Positions 24,473 to 33,123 of a stretch of DNA of 47,306 nucleotides are shown in pieces (position 1 is the stretch's first letter; the number at the start of each line of letters is the position of its first letter). The translations under genes and the position numbers were made by a program. Origin of the DNA: Oscillospiraceae bacterium (GTDB taxonomy: Bacteria; Bacillota; Clostridia; Oscillospirales; Ruminococcaceae); assembly GCA_016291435.1 (NCBI GenBank), contig JAEEXH010000013.1:1-47306 (forward strand), read 5' to 3'. A model generated the notes under the pieces. The model was not told the DNA's origin and made no database searches. It was given only the letters and a program-made list of their open reading frames with translations.

Positions 24473-27052
24473 ATGAAACCGAAACGCAGAATCCTTGCCG
24501 CGCTCCTGACAGCCGCGATGACTGTCTCTGCGGCGTCGCCGCCTGCGCTCCCGGCGCAGGCGGCACAGACCGTCACGCTCTCGCCGATGGACACCTATGC
24601 GATCAACAACGGCGTCTTCGAGGGCTGGGGCACCTCGCTCTGCTGGTGGGCAAACCGTCTCGGCTATTCCGATTCGCTTGCGCAGAAGGCAGCCGACGCC
24701 TTCTACGGCGACGACGGTCTCCGCATGAACATCATGCGCTTCAACATCGGCGGCGGCGACAATCCGACGCATGACCACATCACCCGCACAGACTCCAATA
24801 TGCCGGGCTACACGGTCTATAACAACGGCAATGTGACCTACGACTGGAACGCCGACTACAATCAGCGAAATGTGCTCCGCAAGTGCGTTGCAGCGGCAGG
24901 CGATGACGCCATCGTTGAGATGTTCTCGAATTCGCCGCCTTACTACATGTGTCAGTCCGGCTGCTCCACCGGCAATACGGACGCCGGCAAGAACAACCTG
25001 AAGGATGATTCCTACACCGCCTTCGCGGAGTATCTCGCCGAGGTCTGCAAGCACTACCAGGATGAGTGGGGCATCAAGGTGCAGTCCGTCGAGGCAATGA
25101 ATGAGCCCTACACGAATTTCTGGGGCGCAAACAGCGCAAAGCAGGAGGGCTGCCACTTCGACATCGGCAGCTCCGAATCGAAGATCATCACGGAGCTCCA
25201 GAAGGCAATGGCAAAGCGCGGCATGAGCGATGTCATCCTCTGCGGCACCGACGAAACCTCCATCGACACGCAGATCGACGCCTACAACGCCCTCTCCGGC
25301 GAAGCAAAGGCTGCGATCACCCGCATCGACACCCATACCTACGGCGGGAGCAAGCGCGCCCAGCTCAAGGATGTCGCGCTGAACGCCGGCAAGAACCTCT
25401 GGATGAGCGAAGTGGACGGCAACGGCGAGGCTGGCACAAACGCCGGCGCAATGGCGCCCGGTCTCTGGCTGGCACAGCGCATCACCACAGACTGCAATGA
25501 TCTCAACGCTTCCGCATGGATCCTCTGGCAGGTCATCGACAAGCATGTCTGTGCGGCAGGCTACAACGGCAAAAAGGACTCCGGCATGCCCGATATCACC
25601 AAGGGCTTCTGGGGCGTCGCCGTCGCAGACCACGACCAGGACAAGATCGTGCTCTCGAAGAAGTATTACGCCTTCGGGCAGTATACCCGCTATATCCGCC
25701 CGGGCATGATTATGCTCAATTCCTCCGGCAATACGATGGCTGCCTTTGACAAGGAAAAGGGACAGCTCGTCATGGTCGCTTACAACACCTCCGGCAGCGC
25801 GAGCGACGTCACCTTCGATCTTTCGCAGTTCGATACCGTCGGTACAAAGGCGCAGGTCGTCCGCACAAGCAACAGCGAAAGCTGGGCGGACCTCGGCACC
25901 GCAGCCCTCAGCGGCAAGGCGCTCAAGGTTTCGCTCGCGCCGAACTCCGTCACCACCTATATCCTCGAAGGCGTCACCGGCAGCACCTCGCTCGGCGAAA
26001 AGCTCATCCCGGTTTCGGTCTCCGGCACCGATTCCTATAATAGCGACAGCTCCGTCGGCTATGCAAAGGCATTCGACGGCAGCACCTCCACCTTCTTCGA
26101 CGGTCTGAGCGCAGGCTGGGTGCAGGCGGATCTCGGTGCAGTCTATGAGATCAACGGCTTCGGCTATGCACCGCGCTCGGGCTATGAATACCGCTGCGCA
26201 GACGCGATGTTCCAGGTCTCGGATAACGGCACCGACTGGACGACCGTCTACACGATTTCCGGCTCGCCCTCCTCGGGGCTGCATGTCGTGAAGCCGACGG
26301 GCGGCAGCGTCTCCGGGCGCTATGTCCGCTACGCCGTGCCGGAGGGCACCCCGAACAACGGCGTCAACAAGGACAGCTCCTATTGCTGCAACATCGCGGA
26401 AATCGAGATCTACGGCGCACCCTCGATGCTTGCGGACCTCACGGAGATTCCCGTCGCTTCCTCGAATGTCACGGGCTCTGCGGCGTGGAACAATTCCGCG
26501 AACGATGCAAAAAAAGCATTTGACGGCAGCAACACCACCTTCTTCGACGGCGTCGGCGACGGCTATGTGCAGGCGGATCTCGGCGGGCTCTATGCGCTCG
26601 ATGCGATCGGCTTCTGCCCGCGCAAGAGCTTTGAGGCACGCTGCGAGGACGGCTACTTTGAAATCTCAAAGGACGGCGTGACATGGACAAAGGTCCACAC
26701 GATCGAAACGGTCCCGGGCTTCGGCATGCACTATGTCGGGCTGGAGGGACAGGAGGCGCGCTATGTCCGCTATGCCGTGCCTTCCGGCGCACCGCAGAAC
26801 AGCGACAACACAGATGACGTCTACTGCTGCAATATCGCGGAGATCAAGCTCTACGGCACGGAGCTCAAAAAGGTCATCGGCGATGTGACCGCGGACGGCA
26901 GCTGCAATCTCGCGGATGCAGTCGCGCTGCAAAAGTATCTGCTGCGCGTCACAGATACCGTCGCAGACCCGGAAGCCGCCGACATGGACGGAAACGGAAA
27001 GCTGAATGCCGCCGATCTCACGCTGCTGAAGCGCATGCTGCTCCGCGGCTGA
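24473..27052 (+). CDS. Secreted GH30-type glycanase with two F5/8C-like domains and dockerin
   Basis: An 859-residue secreted enzyme. The signal peptide ends near residue 30 (PAQA). A GH30-like catalytic domain (about 40-500) has FEGWGTSLCWW, MRFNIGGG, acid/base Glu211 in AMNEPY and nucleophile Glu313 in WMSEVDGNG. The GWGTSLCWW opening recalls the endo-beta-1,6-galactanase branch, but this subfamily call is tentative. Two discoidin/CBM32-like domains follow (about 510-652 and 655-798), each with AFDGS.TTFFDG and a YCCNIAEI.(I/L)YG end. Residues 801-859 form a type I dockerin with duplicated calcium segments, GDVTADGSCNLAD and ADMDGNGKLNAAD. The enzyme should dock on a cellulosome scaffoldin. 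The ATG follows TAGGGGG. Confidence 0.9.
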   Translation: MKPKRRILAALLTAAMTVSAASPPALPAQAAQTVTLSPMDTYAINNGVFEGWGTSLCWWANRLGYSDSLAQKAADAFYGDDGLRMNIMRFNIGGGDNPTHDHITRTDSNMPGYTVYNNGNVTYDWNADYNQRNVLRKCVAAAGDDAIVEMFSNSPPYYMCQSGCSTGNTDAGKNNLKDDSYTAFAEYLAEVCKHYQDEWGIKVQSVEAMNEPYTNFWGANSAKQEGCHFDIGSSESKIITELQKAMAKRGMSDVILCGTDETSIDTQIDAYNALSGEAKAAITRIDTHTYGGSKRAQLKDVALNAGKNLWMSEVDGNGEAGTNAGAMAPGLWLAQRITTDCNDLNASAWILWQVIDKHVCAAGYNGKKDSGMPDITKGFWGVAVADHDQDKIVLSKKYYAFGQYTRYIRPGMIMLNSSGNTMAAFDKEKGQLVMVAYNTSGSASDVTFDLSQFDTVGTKAQVVRTSNSESWADLGTAALSGKALKVSLAPNSVTTYILEGVTGSTSLGEKLIPVSVSGTDSYNSDSSVGYAKAFDGSTSTFFDGLSAGWVQADLGAVYEINGFGYAPRSGYEYRCADAMFQVSDNGTDWTTVYTISGSPSSGLHVVKPTGGSVSGRYVRYAVPEGTPNNGVNKDSSYCCNIAEIEIYGAPSMLADLTEIPVASSNVTGSAAWNNSANDAKKAFDGSNTTFFDGVGDGYVQADLGGLYALDAIGFCPRKSFEARCEDGYFEISKDGVTWTKVHTIETVPGFGMHYVGLEGQEARYVRYAVPSGAPQNSDNTDDVYCCNIAEIKLYGTELKKVIGDVTADGSCNLADAVALQKYLLRVTDTVADPEAADMDGNGKLNAADLTLLKRMLLRG

Positions 27053-27064
27053 TTCAAAGAATTT

Positions 27065-27096
27065 CGGCGCTCTGTGCAAAAACAGGGCGCCGTTTT
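27065..27096 (+). terminator. Terminator after the glycanase gene
   Basis: CGGCGCTCTGT pairs with ACAGGGCGCCG (one G-U pair) around an 8-nt loop, followed by TTTT. Confidence 0.85.
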
Positions 27097-27159
27097 CATG
27101 CACCTTTACAAAAATGCTTTGCATGCAGGAATTTTGCAGGACTTCGGCCGGATTTCGCA

Positions 27160-27188
27160 TTGACTTTCCGGCGTTTCAATGATATAAT
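27160..27188 (+). promoter_or_regulatory. Promoter of the EAL-repeat gene
   Basis: TTGACT at 27160-27165, 17 bp, TATAAT at 27183-27188. Confidence 0.85.
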
Positions 27189-27232
27189 ACTTTATAATAA
27201 TATATGTGTTTTTATTTCAGTGGGGCAAAAAG

Positions 27233-29833
27233 ATGAAATACATTTATAACGATGAAACAGATATTGCGCTGTTTGAACAGATCTTCGGCGCAGCCTGGGA
27301 AACCGCCGCCGGACTGGAGCCCGGTCTCGGCGCCTTTGTGCTGCTCGATGATGTGCAGCGTGCCGTGCTCGATGAAAATGCCGCACGCTGCATCGGGCTG
27401 AAGCAGGTGCAGCCGGATTACACGCGCCTCAAGGAGTTGATCTCCTTTTCAAGCGGCAAGTCTGCCGATTTCGAGGTGCGCCTGCTGAACGCCGGCGAAA
27501 ACCGCACTGCCGGTTTCCTGCACTGCTGTGCGGAAGCGCACCCCGATCAGCTGCATTTCCGGCTCTGCTCGCAGCAGGCATTCGCCGCTGCTGCCGTGCA
27601 GGAGCCGCAGGCGGCGGTCATGATGCTCTCAGTCGAGGGCGCAGAGGGCAATGCCGAGGAGCGGGACAGCTGCCTGTTCAGCGCCGCGGATGCGATCTTC
27701 GGTGCGCTCCCGGAGGGCGCCTGCATGACCCGCATCTCCGAAACGGAATTCCGGCTGCTGCTCCCGCCCGCCGTCACGGACCCGGAGGCATTCGCCGCAG
27801 AGCTCCGCAGCCGCGTCTCTGCCTGCACAATCCGCACCCGCATCGGCACTGTCCTCAGCGCGCACCGCATGCTTGGTCTCTGCGCGGGCATCTGCACCGG
27901 CAGCACCGCAGCCGCATTCAAAATGCACGCGGCGGCATTCGCGCTCTATGAAGCCAGATCCGGCAAAAATGACGGCATCTGCATGTTCTATCCCGAGAAA
28001 TACGAGCAGCGCAAGGAGGAATATTCGAGCCTTGTCAGATTCTCACGGCTCATCAATGAAAACCTCTTTGTCTACCACTTCCAGCCGATTGTCAGCGCAC
28101 ACACCGGCGAGATCGTCGCCTACGAAGCTCTCATGCGCAGTGATCCTTCCATCGGATACGGTCCGCTGGAGATTCTGTCTCTCGCGGAAAAGCGCGGCAG
28201 GCTCTATGACATTGAGCTCGCGACGCTCCGCAATGCGCTCACTGCCCTGAGCGAGAACCAGAGCTTTTTCGATGACCGCAAGCTCTTCATCAACTCCATC
28301 CCGTCGCAGATCCTGACAGACGCGGATTTCTCTGCGCTGCTCGCGGATTTCGGCGAGCTGACCGAGAAGGCCGTCATCGAAATGACCGAGCACACAGAGC
28401 TCAATGACGAAGCGCTCGCCTTCATCAAAAAACGGCTCGGCAGCGCCGGCATGCAGCTCGCGCTCGATGACTACGGCACCGGCTACTCCAACACCTCCAA
28501 TCTGATGCGCTATGCGCCGGATTACCTAAAGCTCGACCGCACACTCATCGCCGGCATCGACAGCGACCCGAAGAAGCAGGCACTCGTTGCCAGCATCATC
28601 GAATTCGTCCACGCAAACGGCTGCATGGCACTTGCAGAGGGTGTTGAGACACTTGAGGAGGTGCGGACGGTCATCCGGCTGAGCGCCGATCTCCTGCAAG
28701 GGTATTATGTCTCGCGCCCGAAGCCCGTGCTGATCAGCGAGATCTCTGAGAATATCCGCAGCGAGATCGAGCAGATCAACCTGGAGGCACAGAGCAAGAT
28801 CCGCAAGGTCTGCTGCGCCGCAGACGGCGACACGCTGGAGCTCAGCCGGCTCGCCGCCGAAAAATATACGGATATCTTCATCGAGGGCGGAAAGGTCGCA
28901 ATACACGGCGAGCCGGACAAAGTCTTCCGGCTCACGATGAGCGTCAAGGAAGGCGCGGATTGTGAAATCACACTGCACAATGTGCAGATCGAATCCAATC
29001 AGGCTGCGCCGATCCTGACACTGACCAAGGGCACACATGTGCGGCTGAACTGCGACGGCGACAGCTGCTTCCGCGGCAGCAGCGGCATTTACGTCCCGGC
29101 AGAATCGTCGATCCGGTTCGCCGGTGCAGGCAGACTGACCGTCACTGCCGAATCGTCTTACTGCTGCGGCATCGGCAGCAGCTATGAGGAGACTTTCGGC
29201 GAGATCGTCATTGACATGGACGGTACGCTGCGCGTCATCTCGAACGGTGAAAAGATCGTCGGCATCGGCGGCGGCAGCGGCGGCAGCATCCGTCTGGCGT
29301 CCGGCGCGATTGAAGTCATCGGCTCCGGTACAGAGGTGCTCGGCATCGGCAGCTATGAGGGCGGCGTGTCCGTCAGCATCACCGACTGCGCCGTGCTGAT
29401 CAGCATTCAGGCGGTTGCGGCTGTCGGCGTGGGCTCGATGCGCGGAGATACATCCGTAGAGATGCAGAATCTCGCAATCACGCTGAAATGCGCCGGTGCT
29501 GCAATCTGCGGCGCGGGTGTGCTGCACGGCGGAAAGGCGGAAGTCCGCGGCACGAATATCGCGATGAATACCGAGATGAACGGCAGAAACATCGTCTGTA
29601 TCGGCACAAACGGCGGCACAGCAGACTGCGAAATCAAAAACACGGAGCTGCATCTCAACTGCGAGGGCGGCTCTGTCACAGGTGTCGGCAACCCGAACGG
29701 CGGCGGAAAAGTCTATCTGCGTGCCACCAGCCTGACCGGTGCCTTCCGCACAGGGAGCTGGCTGTATACCGGCTGCTCCGAAAACGCAGCCCATCTGGAA
29801 TATGTGATCAACGATATCAAGCTGAATCCGTGA
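27233..29833 (+). CDS. Degenerate GGDEF + EAL protein fused to a GIG-repeat domain
   Basis: An 866-residue protein without signal peptide or membrane helix, so it is cytoplasmic by prediction. Residues about 130-255 resemble a GGDEF domain whose active loop has decayed to SETEF but which keeps the final ARSGKNDG.CMFYPE. Residues about 265-510 form an EAL c-di-GMP phosphodiesterase with key residues visible: EALMR (Glu298), NSIPS, EMTEHTEL, LALDDYGTGYSN, KLDRTLI, AEGVET and QGYYVSRP. From about 545 to the end is a beta-rich region with seven recurring G(I/V)G-x-GG-like turns near residues 645, 677, 703, 730, 759, 787 and 816, suggesting a right-handed beta-helix. The fusion is unusual. Confidence 0.82.
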   Translation: MKYIYNDETDIALFEQIFGAAWETAAGLEPGLGAFVLLDDVQRAVLDENAARCIGLKQVQPDYTRLKELISFSSGKSADFEVRLLNAGENRTAGFLHCCAEAHPDQLHFRLCSQQAFAAAAVQEPQAAVMMLSVEGAEGNAEERDSCLFSAADAIFGALPEGACMTRISETEFRLLLPPAVTDPEAFAAELRSRVSACTIRTRIGTVLSAHRMLGLCAGICTGSTAAAFKMHAAAFALYEARSGKNDGICMFYPEKYEQRKEEYSSLVRFSRLINENLFVYHFQPIVSAHTGEIVAYEALMRSDPSIGYGPLEILSLAEKRGRLYDIELATLRNALTALSENQSFFDDRKLFINSIPSQILTDADFSALLADFGELTEKAVIEMTEHTELNDEALAFIKKRLGSAGMQLALDDYGTGYSNTSNLMRYAPDYLKLDRTLIAGIDSDPKKQALVASIIEFVHANGCMALAEGVETLEEVRTVIRLSADLLQGYYVSRPKPVLISEISENIRSEIEQINLEAQSKIRKVCCAADGDTLELSRLAAEKYTDIFIEGGKVAIHGEPDKVFRLTMSVKEGADCEITLHNVQIESNQAAPILTLTKGTHVRLNCDGDSCFRGSSGIYVPAESSIRFAGAGRLTVTAESSYCCGIGSSYEETFGEIVIDMDGTLRVISNGEKIVGIGGGSGGSIRLASGAIEVIGSGTEVLGIGSYEGGVSVSITDCAVLISIQAVAAVGVGSMRGDTSVEMQNLAITLKCAGAAICGAGVLHGGKAEVRGTNIAMNTEMNGRNIVCIGTNGGTADCEIKNTELHLNCEGGSVTGVGNPNGGGKVYLRATSLTGAFRTGSWLYTGCSENAAHLEYVINDIKLNP

Positions 29834-29864
29834 TCGCAGCACATGAAAAAAGGGAGAAATACTT

Positions 29865-30998
29865 ATGGAAAAGATTCATCCGGCTGAAATGCCGAAGCTC
29901 GGCTTCGGGCTCATGCGGCTGCCGCAGAAGGACGGCGCGATCGACATGGCGCGTGTCACAGAGATGGTCGATGCCTATATGGCGGCGGGGCTCAATTATT
30001 TCGACACCGCTTATGTCTATCACGGCGGCACCTCCGAGGTCGCCGCAAGGGAAGCAGTCGTGAAGCGCTATCCGCGTGACAGTTTTTATCTCGCGACGAA
30101 ACTGCCCGCCTGGTGCATGAAGACCGCAGAAGACCGCGACCGCATTTTTAACGAACAGTGCGAGCGCGCCGGCGTCGATTATTTCGACTACTATCTGCTG
30201 CATTCGCTTGAGGACGGCAGCAATTACGAGACCTATGAGCGGCTCGACTGCTTCCGCTGGGGCTTGCAGAAAAAAGCAGAGGGGAAGATCCGGCATTTCG
30301 GTTTCTCCTTCCACGGCACCCCCGAGCTGCTGGAGCAGGTGCTCGATCTGCATCCGGAGATGGAATTCGTGCAGATCCAGCTCAATTACGCCGACTGGGA
30401 AAATCCCGTTGTGCGGTCGGGCGAGCTCTATGAGATTCTCAAGCGCCGCGGCATCCCGATGATCATTATGGAGCCGGTAAAGGGCGGCAATCTCGCAAAC
30501 CTTACGCCGGAGCTCGAAGCGAAGTTCCGCGCAGCGAGACCCGATGCTTCCGCGGCATCCTGGGCACTGCGCTTTGCGGCATCGCTCCCCGGCGTCATGA
30601 CCGTGCTCTCCGGCATGTCGAATGAGGAACAGATGCAGGATAATCTGTGCACCTTCACGCATTTTGAGCCGCTCACCGAGGAGGAGCGCGGCATCATCCG
30701 CGAGGTGACCGCAATCATGCTCGATACGCCGCTGATCGGCTGCACAGCCTGCCGCTACTGCACTGACGGATGTCCCATGCAGATCCGCATTCCCGATATT
30801 TTCCGCGCCGTCAATACAATGCGGCTCTATCACGAGGACTGGCGTCCGCGCAATTTCTACGGCAGCGTGACCAGAGACGGCGGAAAAGCGGGCGACTGCA
30901 TCGGATGCGGACAGTGCGAGGGCGTATGTCCGCAGCATCTGCCGATCATTTCGCTGCTGGCAGAGGCAGCGGAGGTATTCGACAGGCAGGAGGCATAA
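29865..30998 (+). CDS. Aldo/keto reductase with C-terminal 2x[4Fe-4S] domain
   Basis: A 377-residue oxidoreductase. The TIM-barrel aldo/keto reductase domain has the tetrad Asp and Tyr in FDTAYVYHGG, Lys in LATKLP and His in YYLLHSLED. The C-terminal ferredoxin-like part binds two clusters through CTACRYCTDGCP and CIGCGQCEGVCP. This architecture is common in anaerobes, and the clusters presumably relay electrons to or from the carbonyl substrate. AAAGGGAG precedes the ATG, 31 bases after the EAL gene. The two could be co-transcribed, as no terminator separates them. The substrate is unknown. Confidence 0.92.
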   Translation: MEKIHPAEMPKLGFGLMRLPQKDGAIDMARVTEMVDAYMAAGLNYFDTAYVYHGGTSEVAAREAVVKRYPRDSFYLATKLPAWCMKTAEDRDRIFNEQCERAGVDYFDYYLLHSLEDGSNYETYERLDCFRWGLQKKAEGKIRHFGFSFHGTPELLEQVLDLHPEMEFVQIQLNYADWENPVVRSGELYEILKRRGIPMIIMEPVKGGNLANLTPELEAKFRAARPDASAASWALRFAASLPGVMTVLSGMSNEEQMQDNLCTFTHFEPLTEEERGIIREVTAIMLDTPLIGCTACRYCTDGCPMQIRIPDIFRAVNTMRLYHEDWRPRNFYGSVTRDGGKAGDCIGCGQCEGVCPQHLPIISLLAEAAEVFDRQEA

Positions 30999-31012
30999 CC
31001 GAACGCAGCCAA

Positions 31013-31045
31013 AGAGGGCAGAAGGATTTGTTCCTTCTGCCCTCT
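31013..31045. terminator. Probable bidirectional terminator
   Basis: AGAGGGCAGAAGGA pairs perfectly with TCCTTCTGCCCTCT (14 bp, 5-nt loop). The T-run on either strand is short. It lies between convergent genes. Confidence 0.6.
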
Positions 31046-31098
31046 ATGTTATCATGTGCAGTGCCGGATGTGATAAACGGGCTTTGTGCATCCGATCA

Positions 31099-32064
31099 TC
31101 ACATGTATTTCAGATTGGTAATCATCCACGGCACCGCGTCGATCATTTTGCGCGCAGAGTCCCAGGTGAGCTTCCCGAGAAAGTCGAAGGAACGGATCGG
31201 CATAGTGTCCAGCCGGTATGCACTGCTTCTCCGCGGATGCCGCCGCATCAGTGAGGCGCGTGAATCCCGGAAGCGAATCCGGTCAAACCAGTAGGTCACT
31301 GTGATCTTTTCCCCCGCATACCGTGTGCGCGTGAAGACCGCAGCGGGATCCCATTTTCCCGGGAGATAGAGCCCGCGGGGAAACTCAACCCGGAGCGCCG
31401 CCGTCAGCGACCGCGTCCCGCTGAGAAAGCAGCCCATGATCCCGTACAGACTGCGGTGCAGCATCCCCTGCGCTTCCAGATACTGCACGGCGGCAAGCCT
31501 TGTGTCCGCGACAGAATCCGCATCTGCCGGATCATAATTCCGCAGCAGTTCCTCCGGCAGCAGCGTCATGCGTGCAGCATCCGCACCGAAGAAAATGCCG
31601 TTTTCGGTGTGCCGCTTATATGCTGCCAGCGCATCCATCATCTTGTGATATACGACCTGATTCGGGTAATAATCAAATCCCGCAAAAATCGAAATGCCGC
31701 GCTGCGCAAAATGCTCCAGAACCGCGGCGGCACATCCGGCACTGCGGCTCTGGCCGTAGTCGCACTGACAGATGAGATCCATTCCGGCACCGTGCACTGC
31801 ATAGACAAAAGCAGCAAGCCTTGCAGCATCCGGGAAGAAGCTCTCGTAGGTGCAGCCGCGCTCCGGGAGATAATCGCGGTCAAGATCCTCCAGCTCGCAA
31901 TAGCACACATCACCGCAGACAGCACTGTAATCAACCGGCGCATAGGCTTCGCCGCCGTGACGGTCGGGCGGGTCGCAGAAGCTGATCACGGCGGTGTTCT
32001 GCGGGAAGCGTCCTGATGAAATGAGTGCTTCGGCAGCATCTCTGGAACAGACTGTCACTTGCAT
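31099..32064 (-). CDS. Tyrosine/dual-specificity phosphatase-like protein with C-terminal extension
   Basis: A 321-residue protein. The N-terminal 165 residues resemble compact bacterial protein tyrosine phosphatase-like proteins. AVISFCDPPDR is an early strand and the P-loop CDYGQSR fits C-x5-R, followed by SAG and a helix. The remaining 155 residues, containing a run of basic residues (RDSRASLMRRHPRRSS), match nothing I recognise and could be a targeting or substrate-binding part. AAAGGAGAG precedes the ATG. It lies about 20 bases after the metallopeptidase gene and is probably co-transcribed with it. Confidence 0.72.
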   Translation of the reverse strand: MQVTVCSRDAAEALISSGRFPQNTAVISFCDPPDRHGGEAYAPVDYSAVCGDVCYCELEDLDRDYLPERGCTYESFFPDAARLAAFVYAVHGAGMDLICQCDYGQSRSAGCAAAVLEHFAQRGISIFAGFDYYPNQVVYHKMMDALAAYKRHTENGIFFGADAARMTLLPEELLRNYDPADADSVADTRLAAVQYLEAQGMLHRSLYGIMGCFLSGTRSLTAALRVEFPRGLYLPGKWDPAAVFTRTRYAGEKITVTYWFDRIRFRDSRASLMRRHPRRSSAYRLDTMPIRSFDFLGKLTWDSARKMIDAVPWMITNLKYM

Positions 32065-32086
32065 AGAATCTCTCCTTTCACAGGTA

Positions 32087-32815
32087 TCAGAGAATCACAC
32101 TTTGTTCAAGCAGTTCCTTACAGGCGCGCCAGTCGGGGCATTTCTGCTCCATCAGCGCATAAAATGCAGGGGAGTGGTCTGCATGAAAGAAATGGGTGAA
32201 TTCGTGGATCATCACATAGCGGATACAGCGGCGCGGCGCTTCGATCAGGCGCCGGTTCATTGTGATGATATGCTTCTGTGTGTGGCAGGTGCCCCAGCGG
32301 GAAACCATCGTGCGGATACGGAGCGAAGCGGCCGGTGTCGGCAGATCGGAAAACAGCGCGGCGGTCTCCTGCATGACCTCGGCAAAAACCGTGCGGCACT
32401 GTGCGTCAATCCACGCATCAAAGAGCTTTTGCCTGCGCGGAAGATCGTCCGTGTCGCGCACATGCAGTGTGACGGTATCGCCGCACTGCTGTGCGGATTC
32501 GGCGGAATCGGCGATCACGCGCAGATGCATCATCCCGCCGAGCATCGGAAAGCAGTCGCCGTCCTCACAGCGAAACACCGTGCGCTTCGACGCCTGTGCT
32601 GCATATTTTTCCTTTGCAGCAAAAATAAATGCAGCACGGCTGCACAAAAACTGCTCAACAGCAGAAAGCGGTGTGCGCATCGGTGCAGAGACAGCAACAC
32701 TGCCGTCTTTGCGGATGCGCGCATTGAGATTCTTGACGCGCTTTCGCTGAAATGTGTATTGCAGTGTCCCGCACGGCGTAACGACGCTGCGGCTCTCTGC
32801 GGATGCCGGTTTCAT
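32087..32815 (-). CDS. YgjP-like zinc metallopeptidase
   Basis: A 242-residue protein of the YgjP/DUF45 (M48-like) group. The zinc site is HEFTH in VMIHEFTHFFHADHSPAFY, with a third histidine five residues further on. It is preceded by the family motif SRWGTCHTQKHI and RYVMIHE. The ATG at 32815 follows GGAGGG; the longer open frame upstream runs through the promoter. No signal peptide is present. Cellular substrates of this family are poorly defined. Confidence 0.85.
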   Translation of the reverse strand: MKPASAESRSVVTPCGTLQYTFQRKRVKNLNARIRKDGSVAVSAPMRTPLSAVEQFLCSRAAFIFAAKEKYAAQASKRTVFRCEDGDCFPMLGGMMHLRVIADSAESAQQCGDTVTLHVRDTDDLPRRQKLFDAWIDAQCRTVFAEVMQETAALFSDLPTPAASLRIRTMVSRWGTCHTQKHIITMNRRLIEAPRRCIRYVMIHEFTHFFHADHSPAFYALMEQKCPDWRACKELLEQSVIL

Positions 32816-32843
32816 GCCGATCCCTCCATTCTCATTCAGTGCA

Positions 32844-32872
32844 ATTATAACACATCCCGTACAGAAATGCAA
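32844..32872 (-). promoter_or_regulatory. Promoter of the metallopeptidase-phosphatase unit
   Basis: On the minus strand TTGCAT, 17 bp, TATAAT. Confidence 0.8.
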
Positions 32873-32895
32873 GCAGGGGGGCGCGCCGGAAGGGC

Positions 32896-32924
32896 TTGAC
32901 CGCGGAGCGAAAATGTGGTATAAT
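32896..32924 (+). promoter_or_regulatory. tRNA promoter
   Basis: TTGACC at 32896-32901, 17 bp, TATAAT at 32919-32924, about 43 bases before the truncated tRNA. Confidence 0.85.
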
Positions 32925-32966
32925 AGGGATGCGCGAATGCGCACAGATATTAGTATACGCCTATAC

Positions 32967-33005
32967 GCCCCGATAGCTCAGTAGGATAGAGCGGCTGCCT
33001 CCTAA
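32967..33005 (+). pseudogene. 5' half of a tRNA-Arg(CCU) gene
   Basis: 39 bases equal a tRNA-Arg 5' half: acceptor strand GCCCCGA, D-arm with GCTC-AGTAGGATA-GAGC, anticodon stem GCTGC and loop CTCCTAA. The expected 3' half (GCAGC stem, T-arm and a TCGGGGC acceptor) is missing and replaced by unrelated DNA. The break falls right after the anticodon loop. It sits directly behind a good promoter, which suggests it was once the working gene. Confidence 0.85.
32997..33005 (+). other. Candidate attachment-site core
   Basis: GCCTCCTAA is shared with the anticodon region of the complete tRNA at 33080-33088. Similarity to a tRNA stops exactly here on the right. It could be the crossover core of the element. 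Confidence 0.45.
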
Positions 33006-33049
33006 CCCATAAAGCGAAGAGCCACCTTTTCCGAGTCAAATTTGAATAT

Positions 33050-33123
33050 GCCCCGGTACCTCAGTAGGATAGAGGGTTCGCCTCCTAAGCGAAACGCCGC
33101 TGGTTCGACTCCAGTCCGGGGCG
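33050..33123 (+). tRNA. tRNA-Arg(CCU)
   Basis: A complete cloverleaf: acceptor GCCCCGG/CCGGGGC with G discriminator, D-stem CCTC/GAGG, anticodon stem TTCGC/GCGAA with loop CTCCTAA (anticodon CCU), T-arm CTGG-TTCGACT-CCAG. CCA is not encoded. The acceptor and D-stem differ from the truncated copy 44 bases upstream. It has no obvious promoter of its own and is probably transcribed from 32896. Confidence 0.95.
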
